Positions 22,107-33,937 of a DNA stretch of 64,000 nucleotides are shown in pieces. The stretch is from Hymenopellis radicata (taxonomy: Eukaryota; Basidiomycota; Agaricomycetes; Agaricales; Physalacriaceae). The notes under the pieces were generated by a model that was not told where the DNA came from, ran no database searches, and worked only from the letters and a program-made list of their open reading frames with translations. The stretch spans positions 39,197 through 103,196 of the forward strand of contig JADNRX010000201.1 of assembly GCA_015501595.1 (NCBI GenBank), written 5' to 3'. How positions within the stretch are numbered: position 1 is the stretch's first letter; each line of letters begins with the position of its first letter. The position numbers and the translations under genes were made by a program.

Positions 22107-22329
22107 CGTGGTTCGGTCCAAGAGTGGCGAGCGTCAACGCCAACGAGGCAATGGCATGTCCGGATAACGCCGGCGGAGGTTAAATTGATTGATCTATCGG
22201 CAGAGACTATTGTCAGATTCTTTTACACGAACGCGTTCCTCTAATCGTTCTCTTCTACCTTTCGTGTCTAGAGAGATCTCGTTGCAAGAAAACTTCAAGC
22301 CTAGAACGTACTGTACGTATGTGGTACAA

Positions 22330-22400
22330 GCATTAATGGGGTAGTGGTAACCTGGGTCGTTGCCATCGACCCGCCGGGGGTTCGATTCCCCCTTAATGCA
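22330..22400 (+). tRNA. tRNA-Gly(GCC), no intron
   Basis: 71 nt. Acceptor stem GCATTAA/TTAATGC with discriminator A, D arm with GGGTAGTGGTAACC (A box), anticodon loop TTGCCAT with anticodon GCC, T arm GGGGG-TTCGATT-CCCCC (B box). The mature sequence is the same as the gene at 57664-57760, but this copy has no intron. Confidence 0.93.
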
Positions 22401-22476
22401 ATAATTATGATCCTGACAACGTTTCTAAATTTTTGCATCAACAAGGCAACTCTCAGTACACACCTGACAATGCTTT

Positions 22477-22922
22477 AGGGTTGCGCAGTATATTCCCCAA
22501 GGCGGTTAGTAAGCTCAGCGGAATATACCCTCATTTTAGGGTGTGTTAATAACGGTTACTAACCGTTAATAACCTCCACGTGATGCAATGTGGCGTATTT
22601 TCCCGGTCCGAGGCAAAATTTTCTTTTCAGGCCCTGAAAACCTCTCTAGTGGCTTCAAAATGGTCTAATTTGAGTTCTACTGATCTTCTTATGTATCTAT
22701 GTGGTCCAGCAGCTCATTACCGGCCCTCTTGCCTGCAAATCACCCTCCCCTCACCGATCCCGCCCCGACACGCCCCGCGGGCTCACCTGACTACATCACG
22801 TGATAGGTTAATAACCACCCAAAACTTACCTCTTGGCGGGGGTGTTAATAACCCGGTTATTAACCGTTATTAACCGGTTAAATATCGAACGGCGCGATAT
22901 TCGAGGTATCCTGCGCAACCCT
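22477..22922. mobile_element. 446-bp TIR element (MITE) with 10-bp target duplication, 76 bp downstream of tRNA-Gly
   Basis: Terminal inverted repeats AGGGTTGCGCAG (22477-22488) and CTGCGCAACCCT (22911-22922). Direct repeats ACAATGCTTT flank it at 22467-22476 and 22923-22932. Internally it has palindromic GGTTAATAACC-type words near both ends and no coding frame of note. Its left 370 bp or so match 57834-58210. TIR plus 8-11-bp duplication fits hAT- or Mutator-like elements; which one cannot be settled from this sequence. Confidence 0.75.
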
Positions 22923-22932
22923 ACAATGCTTT

Positions 22933-25517
22933 AGGCCAGCGTGTCGAGCAATCATGTAGTACTATACTACTAGTAGTGGGACAGACGATGCTTGACGTGT
23001 GGACGAGTTCTTCCCATCGTCAGATGGCCTTTGGTGATGTATAGATCTGGAACGCGCGGTGCGCTCTCTACGTCCAGTACGTACCGTACATGCTGCGTCC
23101 CAGCATCGCCGGGCGCATCCATGCTCAGCTTCTTCGGCTACTCTACGGTCCCCTTTGATCTCAATCTCTTCATGCTTGACTGTTGATTTCTCCGTCCCCG
23201 TCGCTATCAAGTCGGTCAAGGCCGGCACACGCAGTGTCTTGATGCTCACTGCACTGCATTCCCGGCTTACCGAATGCGCCGATATTATCGTCGATAAGAC
23301 ATTTGTGTACTGATCTTCTTCGGAAATTTTGGTACTGCAGGTTGAATAGTCGGCGCCGCTTCCTATGAACAGCTAACTTGTTATGATATCTGTCGCTGCA
23401 AGCGGGATTCTCTCCAGAGATAGCACGATCTATTCTTAACGCACCCTTGTCTGTCATTTAGGCGCCATCGCGCGGACACTCTTCCTCCTCCTGGCTCATG
23501 GGCTAGCACTCCACTGAACTGTTTTCGTGCCACTTAGCTCTCTTTCATGAAGTATACGGCCAGCGTACCCGATATTAATTCAATTCACCGGCGCGACATC
23601 CGATGAAGAGCCTCTGATTCTCCCGGCATCCAATCATCCATCGCGTATGATTGTTGACGACGTCGAGTCGTGACAGTTGTTGACCCGAGGGCCGTGATGA
23701 TGGCGTCTGCTCTATTCTTGGCGTGTCGTATTTACAGGAACGTGTGGATCTCCTTAGTCCTACGGCGCTCTTGCTTTGTCCGAGTTCCTGTCTATTTCTG
23801 GCCAAATGATCTCAGTGAATTCGAATGACTCAAGTCTCGCACTATTCGCAGGGTTGCATCAGGAAAACAGCAAGTACGTCTTTTGAGTCTTTTTGGTCTT
23901 GCCGCAAGACCAAAAAGACCCAAAAGACTCAAAAGACTCAAAGTCTTGCCGAAGCCAGGTCAGGATTCTTGTCAGGACTTTTCCCATCTTTTGCAAGATA
24001 GTGCGAGTCTTCGACAAGACCACTTCACCCCGTCTTTTTTACCGTCTTGCCATATGTCTCAGCGGTCTTCTGACAATATACTCGTGCGATGAATTGGTAT
24101 AAATCGTTGTATTCAGTAGATACGAAAAGTAAAGGACAAGTACTACACTAGGCCATGACTAGATACACCTGTTATGCAGCACAGTCGGGACTCGGATACC
24201 GTTGCCTCCTTCTTGCAGCCAGGTGTCGGACAAGACAGCGCACCTTTTTCCAAAGTCGCGGCTCTTCGTCGTCGTCATTTCTGGGGGTCAAGGTCGGGCG
24301 TCATTGCGCAAGAGGACGGCACTACGACGAGGACTTGATTCAAGGGCGTGAGACGAGAGCGGTGATGAGTCAATCTGGCGCACGATGAGAAACCGAAACG
24401 GGTGGAAAGGCAACCTCCTCGACGTACCGAAAAGCCACTCCAGCCGTTGTAACAGCAGAGCCGTCAACACCCGCCTCATTCACCATTGTTTCCGAAGGCG
24501 CCAGAGAGTCTGGGCACACAACTATATGATGGAGACTTAGAACGTGACATGCTTTAAGGAGAACAACCTACTGTAAACGAGACGCGTTGAAGGGCATCGC
24601 GCGCGGGGTCCGAGTCACCAAGGAGCCATAGAGTTACAAGCACTGCAACGACTGTAAATACACAACTCGGCAACAATCAATTGATACATACATACGCAAT
24701 GACATTCAACAAGCCATCGGAGACCAGTGTGAGTGACTGCAAATGGAAAGTTAGTACCTGCAAGCAAGAAAAATAAGACAGCGCACTAGGTTGTTGTCAT
24801 CGTCTTTGCTGGCATCAGATTGTTCTTGCGCGGTCGTCGCTGTGTCTTCACATAGTATGAGCAACATTACCCGATGTCGTCGTCAGCCTCGTTGTCGTGA
24901 CCGCTGGCCGGTAGTGCCCTCGATGATATCGTACTCGCTGAGTCGTCCAGATCTGTGTCCGCCGACTCGTCGTTTCCACATCCAAATCGCGCTGCGTCGC
25001 GCAAATTGAAGTCGACACACCACGAGGAAGACAAAGACAATTATACGAGCACTGGAGAGACTGTTAGAACAGCAGTCAAAAGAGCCATGATGATGAAGAA
25101 ATACGCACGTTGCCTCCAGGGCGTTGAAATAGATGATAGAGAGCAACTGAGATTGGGTTAGGAGGTGCGGGGAAGGGAGAACAAGAGATCGCACCAACGC
25201 CCATCACTCGCTACTGTGTACTCTCCAAGGGGATCAATGCCGGGTTCACGCTCTGTACTGACGTCCAAGTCGGTGTCCGCACAGTCGTTTCCTCGTTCAA
25301 ATTCACACTGCATCACGCGAATGGGTGTATACGGGCGCGTCGCTGATGGCGTTGGCGTTGAAGACAGCGACGTCTTGACGCGAGAGCAAGGCGCACGCTG
25401 GTGGTGATGGACGGAAGGAGAAGAGTGGAGAAACGGCGGACTTGGGAAAAAAGGAAACCGAACAGGCACGTGGTCCGATTGCGTGCTTTTTGCGCACGTA
25501 CCACCCGACCTGGCGCC
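22933..25517. other. Gene-poor stretch with degenerate coding-like pieces and a CAAGAC palindrome
   Basis: No complete gene. A 33-bp palindrome lies at 23887-23919 (GTCTTTTTGGTCTTGC and complement), inside a region rich in GTCTTG/CAAGAC words (about 23875-24060). On the minus strand three short coding-like segments occur (about 25340-25230, 25010-24870, 24510-24390). The first two share GND..ADTDLD and look like copies of one exon. They could be remnants of one multi-exon gene, but I could not join them. Confidence 0.4.
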
Positions 25518-26177
25518 ATTCACTTCGCAGGGCACGAATAAAAGTGCTTGCCAAATTAAGTACTAAATTTGTAGCCAAAGTACAGATGTGTCATAGACTA
25601 AAACTCAAATTTAGCGCCCTGTATAGAGCGTGTGAAATTCTGAGACAAAGAATATCTTTCACATCAGATAAAAATAAAATTTGGCAGCTGAAAAAATGAA
25701 TGCCCTCTGAGTGCCCACTGGATGACTTTCCATAACGGTTTGAAAGCTTTTCAAATGTAAATTTCGTGCTATAGCCACCGAAGCCGTGAAGCCGGACACA
25801 TTCGTCAGCAACATTCCCACATTCCAAATCGTGAGACCCTCTTCCAGTACCGCCATCTAGAGGAGGCCTCAGACCCCTCTTCCAGCCCCAAATCAACAAC
25901 ATTCTATTTTCCCGACGGTCCCGCCTCCCTTTCTGGGCTGTCGATTTCAAATTCATGCCAGTCATGATCGGCAGCTGTGGCTCACAACGACGCGACGCGC
26001 CAATGAAAAAAATCGGCTTGGCTTCGGGTGGTGGCAAGATGGTGACAAAATGCCCGAGGGCCCGACTCAGGTGCTGGATTTTTGGTTTAAGCGCGTATAT
26101 GGCCTCATCTCTGCATTTTCTCGGGTATAAAGGTGAGTTACTGTGGTTATGATCTTGTCGTCTTCGACTTACTCAGG

Positions 26178-27848
26178 ATGTCCCAGCCTACTACCGAGGG
26201 AGCACAGTTCCTTACGTTGCCTAACGGCCAGAATTTTTCGCGCTTTGGCAATGGTCCCTGGACTCCAATTGTCCAGCATTCCGACGCGGCAGGAAATCGT
26301 ATTGCAGCAGTAAGTGCTCGTCTCCATACTCCTTTTCTCTTCTTCTGACCTTCTGATAGAACCCGAGCTTCAATGGACAGCCATTCCCAACAGCTCTGCA
26401 GAATGGTGTTCACGTTGTACGTCTTTCTATGAGTCTGTTCTTCGTGCCCTTACCTGGAGACAGCCTCTCACTGGGCCCAGCGACACGCCAATCATGTTCC
26501 AATCAGTCCCAGGCCCGTCGACTGTTGATCCCGCCCTCATGCCACTGCCCAACGATAAGGATGACGACTTTCCGCCACCTCACAAGATTGCCGCCAGCAT
26601 TGCTCAACCTGCGGCGAAGATTGCCGGCTCTCGACGCTCGGATCCAAAAGGTACTTACTTGGATGATCCCTCCAGGCTGCTCTGATCCTCTATAGGAAAA
26701 GGAAAGCAGCGCGCCCGAGACAGCGAGACGCCAGCTCTCCAGAAGCCTGCCATCAAGCGCAAACGTGGTGGTCGAACCTCTGGTGCAGCAAACTATACTG
26801 CTGAGGATATGGAGGCTCTCCTGGACATCGTGGAGATTCAACTTCCGATTGGTGGCAAGGGGTGGAATGTCTGCACCGAGGAGTTCAATATATGGGCAGT
26901 CGAGAATGAGCGCCCGAAGAGAGAGGCCAAGTCCCTCGAGAAACAAGTTCAAGCAAGTAAGTCTTATGTTTCTTGCTGCGTATGCATGGTATCTAACTTG
27001 TTTTCAGCTTGTACGCACCTCGAAGCCAACCGGTGATGCTGAGTGTCCAATCGAAGTCGAGCGCGCTCATCAAATCGAGTCGTTGATGAATGAGAAGGCC
27101 CATACACGCGAGTTGAATGATTCCGACATTGATGATGTCCAAGCTGAGTCGGAGATCGAGATTCTAAGGTATGTGTCCTCGTTGTTTCTTTGACATGAAG
27201 CCTTATTCTTTCTATAGCGATGATTTCGATGCTGACGAGAATCCGGTACCCGCAAAGAAGGCAAAGGTTTTGAAACCAAAGCCAGTTCTTATCAAGTCGG
27301 AACCAAGGACAGAATTTATCACGCGTCGTTCTAATGCTCCTCGCACCTCTCGCCCCGATGCACAGAACCTTCTTTCTTCGATTTCTTCCGCTTTGGATCC
27401 TGCTGCTCAGGCTGCACGCGATGACGAGCGATCTGCCCGCTCCTTCCAGACGACGCAGTACCTCGCGCTTTCCAATCAATTGCGAGACATGCAGACACAG
27501 ATCTCCCAGCTGCAGATGCAGTTGATGGAATCGGAGCGTGGACGTCAAGCAGCGGAGCACCGTGTCGCTCTGATGGAAATGAAGGCAGAGTTACAGGGTT
27601 CCAATCAACGGGATTGGGACAATTATCCTCGTCGACGTCGCTCTCCAAGTCCCGTATATCGTCGCCGTCGTTCACCGAGTCCGGCACCCCGTCGTCATTC
27701 ACCTCCTCCTTCACATCATCGTCGTTGGCGTCAAGATGTCTATTATCCCGAAGGTGGGCGTGCAACCTACTGGATCAGCTCCGATGATGATGGTTGTCCT
27801 CTAGATGCTACGCCCTCAGGCGGAGCTCGGATTTACTTCACGCGATGA
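26178..27848 (+). CDS. Harbinger accessory Myb/SANT-like DNA-binding protein (one frameshift)
   Basis: In PIF/Harbinger elements a Myb-like partner helps the transposase bind element ends and enter the nucleus. Exons: 26178-26309, 26360-26416, 26464-26650, 26696-26956, 27008-27168, 27218-27848. The frame closes (475 codons) if one A is removed near 26945, giving SLENKFKQ joined to LVRTSKPTGDAEC. Seen: Pro-rich N-terminus, basic KRKRGGRTSG, Myb-like helix region YTAEDMEALLDIVE with KGWNVC, then acidic tail, coiled coil (LSNQLRDMQTQISQLQMQ) and an RS-rich end (RRRRSPSP). A longer C-terminus to 28062 in another frame also looks coding, so the true end is uncertain. Confidence 0.75.
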
Positions 27849-28117
27849 TTCCAGTCCTCTTCCATCTACTCATCGCCAACATCCTCCTTTGTCGAGAAGC
27901 TCCGTAACTGTGGGAAGTTCTACATTCCATGGTAAGGATGTCACCGTCGAGCTCAATACTCCTCATCGCAAGCCAGGGGCAGCGGCGGGTGATCGTGCGG
28001 GTGTGTCTCTTACATTCACACCAGCTCGCAAGGAACGCTCCTCGTCGCCTATGGAAGAATAAGTAGACTGTAGTTTACTTTCTTTAATCACATACATTAC
28101 ATTTCTATCTAGTTTCG

Positions 28118-29525
28118 TTACACACCCACCTCAATCTCTTGTACTGTCAAATGAAAACTGCGTACTCTATCATTCTGTGTCTGGTCACGAAAGAGAAGTT
28201 GTTCGAAGTGATCCCAAATCTCCTCCTGTGCACCTTCCTTCCAGATAGGTAGATACACACTTCTAATCTGATTGATTCCCACTCGTCGAGTTCGCAACTG
28301 ATATAGCCGGAAGCAAACTTCGAGTAGATCACCTCTCACATTCGAGTACTCGACCTTGAGTGGAATGCGCAACCGTCCGAATGAGCCTTGCAAGCATCGA
28401 TTCCCCCACTCTGCGGCTTGGCGAAGAGAGAGAAGCTGGCGATCAAACTGAAGTGCATAAGCACGTTCTGCTGTATTGTCCGGCAATCGCTCTCCTGACT
28501 TCATCGGGGCACGGATGCGACCAGCAATCTGATCTGTCCCACGTGGAAATGCAGTATCGGTGACAAGATAAAATCCTTCAGGTGTTTCGACACGCAATTT
28601 CTCGAAGATGAACGAGCAACACGTGAATCGTGCCAGCTGCCCGGGGCATTTGTCTTGCATGCAATGATCTCTCCTATGGAAAGTTAGATGTGGCGTATAC
28701 TCGTAAATAGAACAAACCTGCAGCTCCAAAAGCAATGACTGAACTAACATAGTGGGAATGTAACCATCCGTTGTATGATGCATTCTCGTACTCCTCATCA
28801 GCGGACTCTTGAATAGGCAGATTTAGCCCATCCATCGTTCCAAATGCGCCAATGAGTAGAGGGTGTCGGCGGACAATGAGATCATTATTCTCCTGAAATT
28901 GACTCCCCTTCGGCCACTGGATCTTAGCATCTGACATCTCCCGAAGGGTGTCGCGAAGGAGTGTGAGTCCGAACTCGATGTAACGATGAACAGTACTGGG
29001 AATAAGGGCAAATATCTCCATCAGACTGACATCGGACATGGTGGAGTTTAGCCAGTGAAGAATGAGTCCCAATGCACCATACTCATCGAGAGATCGGCGC
29101 GACAATCATGGTGTAGCAACACCAGGTGCATCCGCGCGTGGTATTGGGATGGAATTCCATGCAAGACCGAATCCATTTTGTATTACAAAGTCGAATGTCT
29201 CCACATCGAGGCCCATGGTAGTGATGTATGCCCGGTCACTTCGACTATCATACAGCGCGCGCCAAGGCGTAGCTTCACGCGGATTGGGAAGTAACTCGGG
29301 GCGCGTCAAGTAGGTCCGGACGCGACGAGCGGAACGTGCGGCTCGTGACTGGCTGGCACCAAGATATATGTAGGCAGCTAGAAGTGCAACCTGCTCTAAA
29401 TCATCAGCTGCAATCTCATCTTCCTCTTGTGAAGTCATCAGATGAAGGAGGTGGGCAGTATGGTCCATGATGGACAGATCGATGAGTGCTGACTCAGCAA
29501 ATCGCGCGCCGGGGCCTGGCATCAT
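28118..29525 (-). CDS. PIF/Harbinger DDE transposase (one in-frame TGA, one frameshift)
   Basis: DDE_Tnp_4-type nuclease that cuts and rejoins the element ends. Exons 29525-28718 and 28673-28118; 454 codons if the TGA at 29106-29108 is read through and one base is added near 28600. N-terminal helix-turn-helix-like region, then first catalytic Asp in GTMDGLNLP, second Asp in VTDTAFPRGTDQ, and Glu in LRQAAEWGNRCLQGSFGRL. The TGA lies between VATP and LSRRSLDEYG and would be Arg if CGA. The coding sense on both sides is otherwise intact. As written it cannot make full-length protein, so the element is probably dead or needs a helper, unless these are sequence errors. Confidence 0.82.
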
Positions 29526-29892
29526 GCTCTGCTCAAGTGCTCGTAGTATTAGCTAGTAAAACGTAGATGTGCGTTATGGTTTGGAGAAAAATTCTAGTCT
29601 GATTTTCAGAATTTTCACTTATATTCTAGCACATGATTTACATCTCTAAACCGTTATGGAAAGTCATCCACTCATTTCTGCCTGCTAGAAATGAGTGGGC
29701 ACTCAGAGGGCATTCATTTTTTCAGCTGCCAAATTTTATTTTTATCTGATGTGAAAGATATTCTTTGTCTCAGAATTTCACACGCTCTATACAGGGCGCT
29801 AAATTTGAGTTTTAGTCCATGACACATCTGTACTTTGGCTACAAATTTAGTACTTAATTTGGCAAGCACTTTTATTCGTGCCCTGCGAAGTG

Positions 29893-32800
29893 ATTCTCTT
29901 TTACCAAGTCCATCGACTTGCCATCGACTCACGACGACCTGGCCTGCGACTGGCTTCTTGTTTTTCTGATTTCCCATCTTAATTTGGTCCGGAATCGTGC
30001 GACGGCTCACGGGCGACGTGTAAGCCCACAAGGACCGTGGCAGCGCCGTTACTTCGGATGGAGGCGAATGTCGAAGAGCGCCGTACCTCACCTCACAGCG
30101 AGAAGTCCGCAAAATGAGATGGGATGCAGAAACTGATGCTGCACCGTCTGTGTGTGGGCAGCACCCTAGGTATGTTTACTTTTTCACAAAGACATCCAGC
30201 GTCTCCTCCATACCGTCACCTCCACATACTATCCACATCCACGCATGAGCTTCAACTTCTTGGCGTCACTGCACCCTCCTCACTGCTTTCCCTTTCCCGG
30301 CCCCGTCATCTCCCCACACTGACGCAAAAACACCGCCGGGTTGCTCGCGGCGATGATTGCTTTCCATTGCCCTTGTCTCTTTGCCCGCTGTTCCTCCTGA
30401 CTTACCCCTTACATCCTATCCGGCCATTCTTACAACAAGTATCAGCCTAGCAGAATAGATGAGTCGTATACAATGGTTGACTTTATATACACTGTATGGG
30501 ACTTGAATATACAGTTATATTTTTTCTCATTTGTAAACCTTCGCAAGAATAAAATAAGTCGGCAAGAAAAAGAACAAACGGGAAGCCACAAGATGGCAAG
30601 AGAAAGACTGGAAAGATATCGGTTCACAAGCGCAAGACCAAAAAGATTCGAGCTGCAAGACCAAGACTCGGCAAGACGGCGCGCGCAAGACCAAGACCGA
30701 CAAGACGCCTTGGCCGTTTTCCTGATGTGCCAAATGGGAGTTTGTTCTGCTTTCTGATGAATGAGAAGAGAAAGCGATGTAAGGAAAGCTTGGAGTATAC
30801 GTACTTCTGCCATCTGTTGATGGTACTGGCGCGATACGTCATCTGATTTTCGTGTACGTGCTTTGTCCTTTTCTGATTCATTTGTGCGCGTTAGCGGGTT
30901 TACTTTTACGCATTTCCTTTCTTCTGCTCCAAGATGGGTGGTGGGGAAATTGCATATGCTCACACGAACTCTGTGGGGTTGCACTATCAGAAAGAGCATC
31001 CTGTTTTTGCACCCTCGGAAATTAAACCTACTAGTCCGTGATGAACATCGACGAAATGACAAGTACAACCTTCACAATAACCCGAACGCTCGGAGAGCGG
31101 TGCATCAGTGCCGTGATTCCAAAGGTAAGTAGAGGAAAGCACTTACTTTGAATGATCAAAAGATTGAAAGGCTAGGCGATGTTATTATTAGCTCAGTGCA
31201 AAGCGGTCAGGCCTGTAACACCGCTTTGACGCATTTGATGGCGTTCAAGGGTGTAAAACAATTCGTATTGCGAATGCCTCGATACTCCCACATCCGCGCG
31301 TTGTCCTCCAACCCGTGGACGTAACCAATTTCGCGCCGCTCCCCAGTATGGAGCAAGAAGCTGCATCAAGGAATAACCGCCAACACATAAGGAGGGAAAG
31401 TAAACGCGAATGGAAAGGAAGAGAACCAAATTTGGAAAGCGAAAGAAAGATTGACACGGTACCATCACATCTCCGCGAAGCACGAGTGACATGCGAGTAG
31501 TGGCGATGACGATACTGAGCTGTTTGTTCGTTCCTCTTGAAGCTTGAAAGCCCGAATGAAGAAGCATGTGAATTCGCCTCTTCACAGTGAATCGTTACGA
31601 GAGGCAAAACGGAGTGAAAAGGTGCACGTACAAAGAACGAGACTTATCTCCACAGCGAATAACGAGGCCAAGATTGAGCATCAACCACGAATAACTAGAA
31701 CATGCACGTTTACGATACGAGAGGTTGATACCACTCCGCAATCGAATTCGAATGGCCTCCGTGGAAACCAATCGCCAATAGCAAAATTCTGCTGAGGAGT
31801 AGTTTCCAAAAATACAAATGAACGCCAAGCATCTCGAGCGCAGAATACCCAGAATCAGGAAAGAGCGCAGAATAAGGCGCTTGAAGCAGAAAGGACCGTC
31901 AATCGAAGAGTACCGAATAATACACAATGCTCCACGTTCATACTTCGCGACCCTGGCACATTGTCCCATACGAACGAGAATCAGGAAACGCTGCACATCA
32001 ACGCCGGATTGGGAAAGTCATCGATTGTACCGTCGTTCCATACGTAGATAGGCGGCACTGCGGAAAGCTTTGAGAAGACGGAGATGTGTAGGAGCAGAAT
32101 AACGGCACGTCATAACACTCCACCTTCGCCATGTGAAAGAAAAAAGTCTAGACGGACAGGATAAGGAAAGGAGGCAGAGGCGGGACGAGGAGACGCGCCG
32201 AAGAAAGTCGTTTGGCAATGACAAGGGGCACCTCAGGAACCGGCCAAGCAGAGGAGTGCCACGTGTAAAGCGGACCTAAGGCCCGAGGGACCGAAAATAC
32301 CGAAGAGGCAGTGTGATCGGTTGCCGTAACAAGTTCAAGTTTCGTCTTGTCGAAATCCCTCGATGTTCGGTAGACTGCTCCTGGTCTGGTCGGTCCTCGG
32401 TTACTCTCCTGCGAGTACGGACCGTCTGTCTGTCATTGTGGCTCCCTTTTGGGACTTCTAAAGTGCGATATGGAGTATGTTGATCGTTCTTCCGAAAGGC
32501 TTTTTTCTGATCGGTATACTGTACGTTGGAGTGGCAGATACGTGGAGTGACAGAGTGGAAATTCTCCATATGAGCCGTCACCAATCGCCGATTGGGCGGC
32601 TGTATCTTTGGTTATTCGTTGCCTCTGCTCGAATAGGAAGGGCAACGTATATCGCCCCTTGACGTCATTCTCCCCTATTCGCCAACCTTTCATTCCTATA
32701 AAGAGGCTGCGTCGAAGAGATAGACACACAAACCCACCAGCACTCTCATCGACGACAACCATTCAACTGAACCTACAATTGACGCGCTTTACTCGCAATC
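29893..32800. other. Gene-poor stretch with CAAGAC-rich patch
   Basis: No supported gene over 2.9 kb. About 30555-30715 is rich in CAAGACC/GGCAAGAC words like those near 23.9 kb. 31200-32250 has only short arginine-rich frames typical of chance. The end is the promoter region of the HAD phosphatase gene. Confidence 0.45.
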
Positions 32801-33937
32801 ATGTCGTCTTCCCACGTCTTCTACGCCGATGCCGTTCTCTTTGACATGGTGTGTAGATTGCGCGTCCAGTCTGCCAAATCTAACTCCCCTAGTGTGTTTC
32901 TAGGACGGAACTTTAACCGACTCTATCCAAGCCGTCGAGGCTGCCTGGGGAAAAGTCGCCAAAGACATTGGGCAGGACCCTCAACATGTCATCGCCGCTA
33001 CCCACGGCAAGCGCGCTGTCGATAACCTCGCCGAATTCAAGCCCCATATCAAAGAGCATGAGATGGACGACGAGGTTACAAAGTTCGAGGAATCCATCCT
33101 CTACTTCGCCGACGCGTACAACGTCCATGGCCCGGGCTCTCGTCGCAACTCGACCACCTCCTCGCCCTTTGAAAACACCCCACTCTCCTCGGGCTTTGCC
33201 ACACCATCTCTCACTCCCGGCTCGTCCGCGCCTTCATCTCGTGCCTCGTCTTTCGCCGCCCACCAAGTTCGCCGTCCATCCTTCGGAACACGTCTGGGCA
33301 GTATGCTCAGCATGTCGGTCATGCCCGAAGCTCAGGTTTACGAGCCTACCTTCGACGACGGGTTTGACGGTGTGAACAGCGAGTTGGTCCGCAACGAGTG
33401 GAACCCCAAGGCTCTCAAGCACGAGCTTCAGGCATGGCAGCTCGAGGCCGCGGGTGTCGATCGCTCCGTGCGCATTCTCCCAGGCGTAAAGCGCATGATG
33501 GACTCCATCCCCGCTGGCCGCTATGCTGTTGCCACTTCTGGCGCTAAAACCTATGGTCAGTTTCCCGTCGTTCACACGTTTACCGTTGCTTATCATTTTG
33601 CACAGCTTACGGTTGCATGACGCGCGTTGGCATTACTCCCCCGCCTGTCACCATCACCGCCGACGACAAGCGCCTCAAGGCCGGCAAGCCTGCACCCGAC
33701 CCATTCCTCCTTGCCGCCAAGTGCCTTGGTTACGACGCGAGCAAGTGTGTGGTCTTTGAGGATTCGCCTTCGGGCATCCGTGCTGGGGTCGCCAGCGGTG
33801 CTACCGTGATTGCTGTGTGCACGTCACATGAGCGCTCGAAGATCGAAAACAGCGGTGCGCACTATCTCGTCGAGAACATGAATTCGGTGAAGTGCGAGGT
33901 CGAAGGTGATAAGCTCAAATTCACTGTAGTCTGCTAG
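32801..33937 (+). CDS. HAD-family sugar-phosphate phosphatase (GPP/DOG-like), 343 aa
   Basis: Dephosphorylates small phosphate esters such as glycerol-3-phosphate or 2-deoxyglucose-6-phosphate; the exact substrate is not determinable here. Exons 32801-32848, 32904-33555, 33606-33937, phases exact. HAD motif I LFDMDGTLT (split by intron 1, nucleophile Asp at about residue 14), motif II in AVATSGAKTY, motif III Lys in RLKAGKPAPDPF, motif IV VFEDSPSGIRAG. Between the cap helix (ILYFADAYN) and ILPGVKRMM lies a Ser/Pro-rich insertion of roughly 100 residues, absent from yeast GPP1-size enzymes (about 250 aa) and probably a disordered loop. Cytosolic, no targeting signal. Confidence 0.85.

Larger units (their letters stand above)
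25521..29892. mobile_element. PIF/Harbinger-type DNA transposon, 4372 bp, two convergent genes
   Basis: Long terminal inverted repeats of about 250 bp: 25521-25776 and 29626-29892, each starting CACTTCGCAGGGCACGAATA from outside. They are nearly identical, apart from a 24-bp palindromic insertion in the right copy around 29670-29697. Flanked by the trinucleotide ATT on both sides (25518-25520, 29893-29895), consistent with the 3-bp target duplication of this superfamily. Contents: a Myb-like DNA-binding protein gene on + (26178-27848) and a DDE transposase gene on - (28118-29525), the classic two-gene layout. TIR identity suggests a fairly recent insertion. Confidence 0.88.

Noticed and set aside
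30124..30450. Plus-strand 108-codon frame next to the Harbinger element
   Set aside because: Ser/Pro/Leu-rich chance frame with no motif and no splice support.
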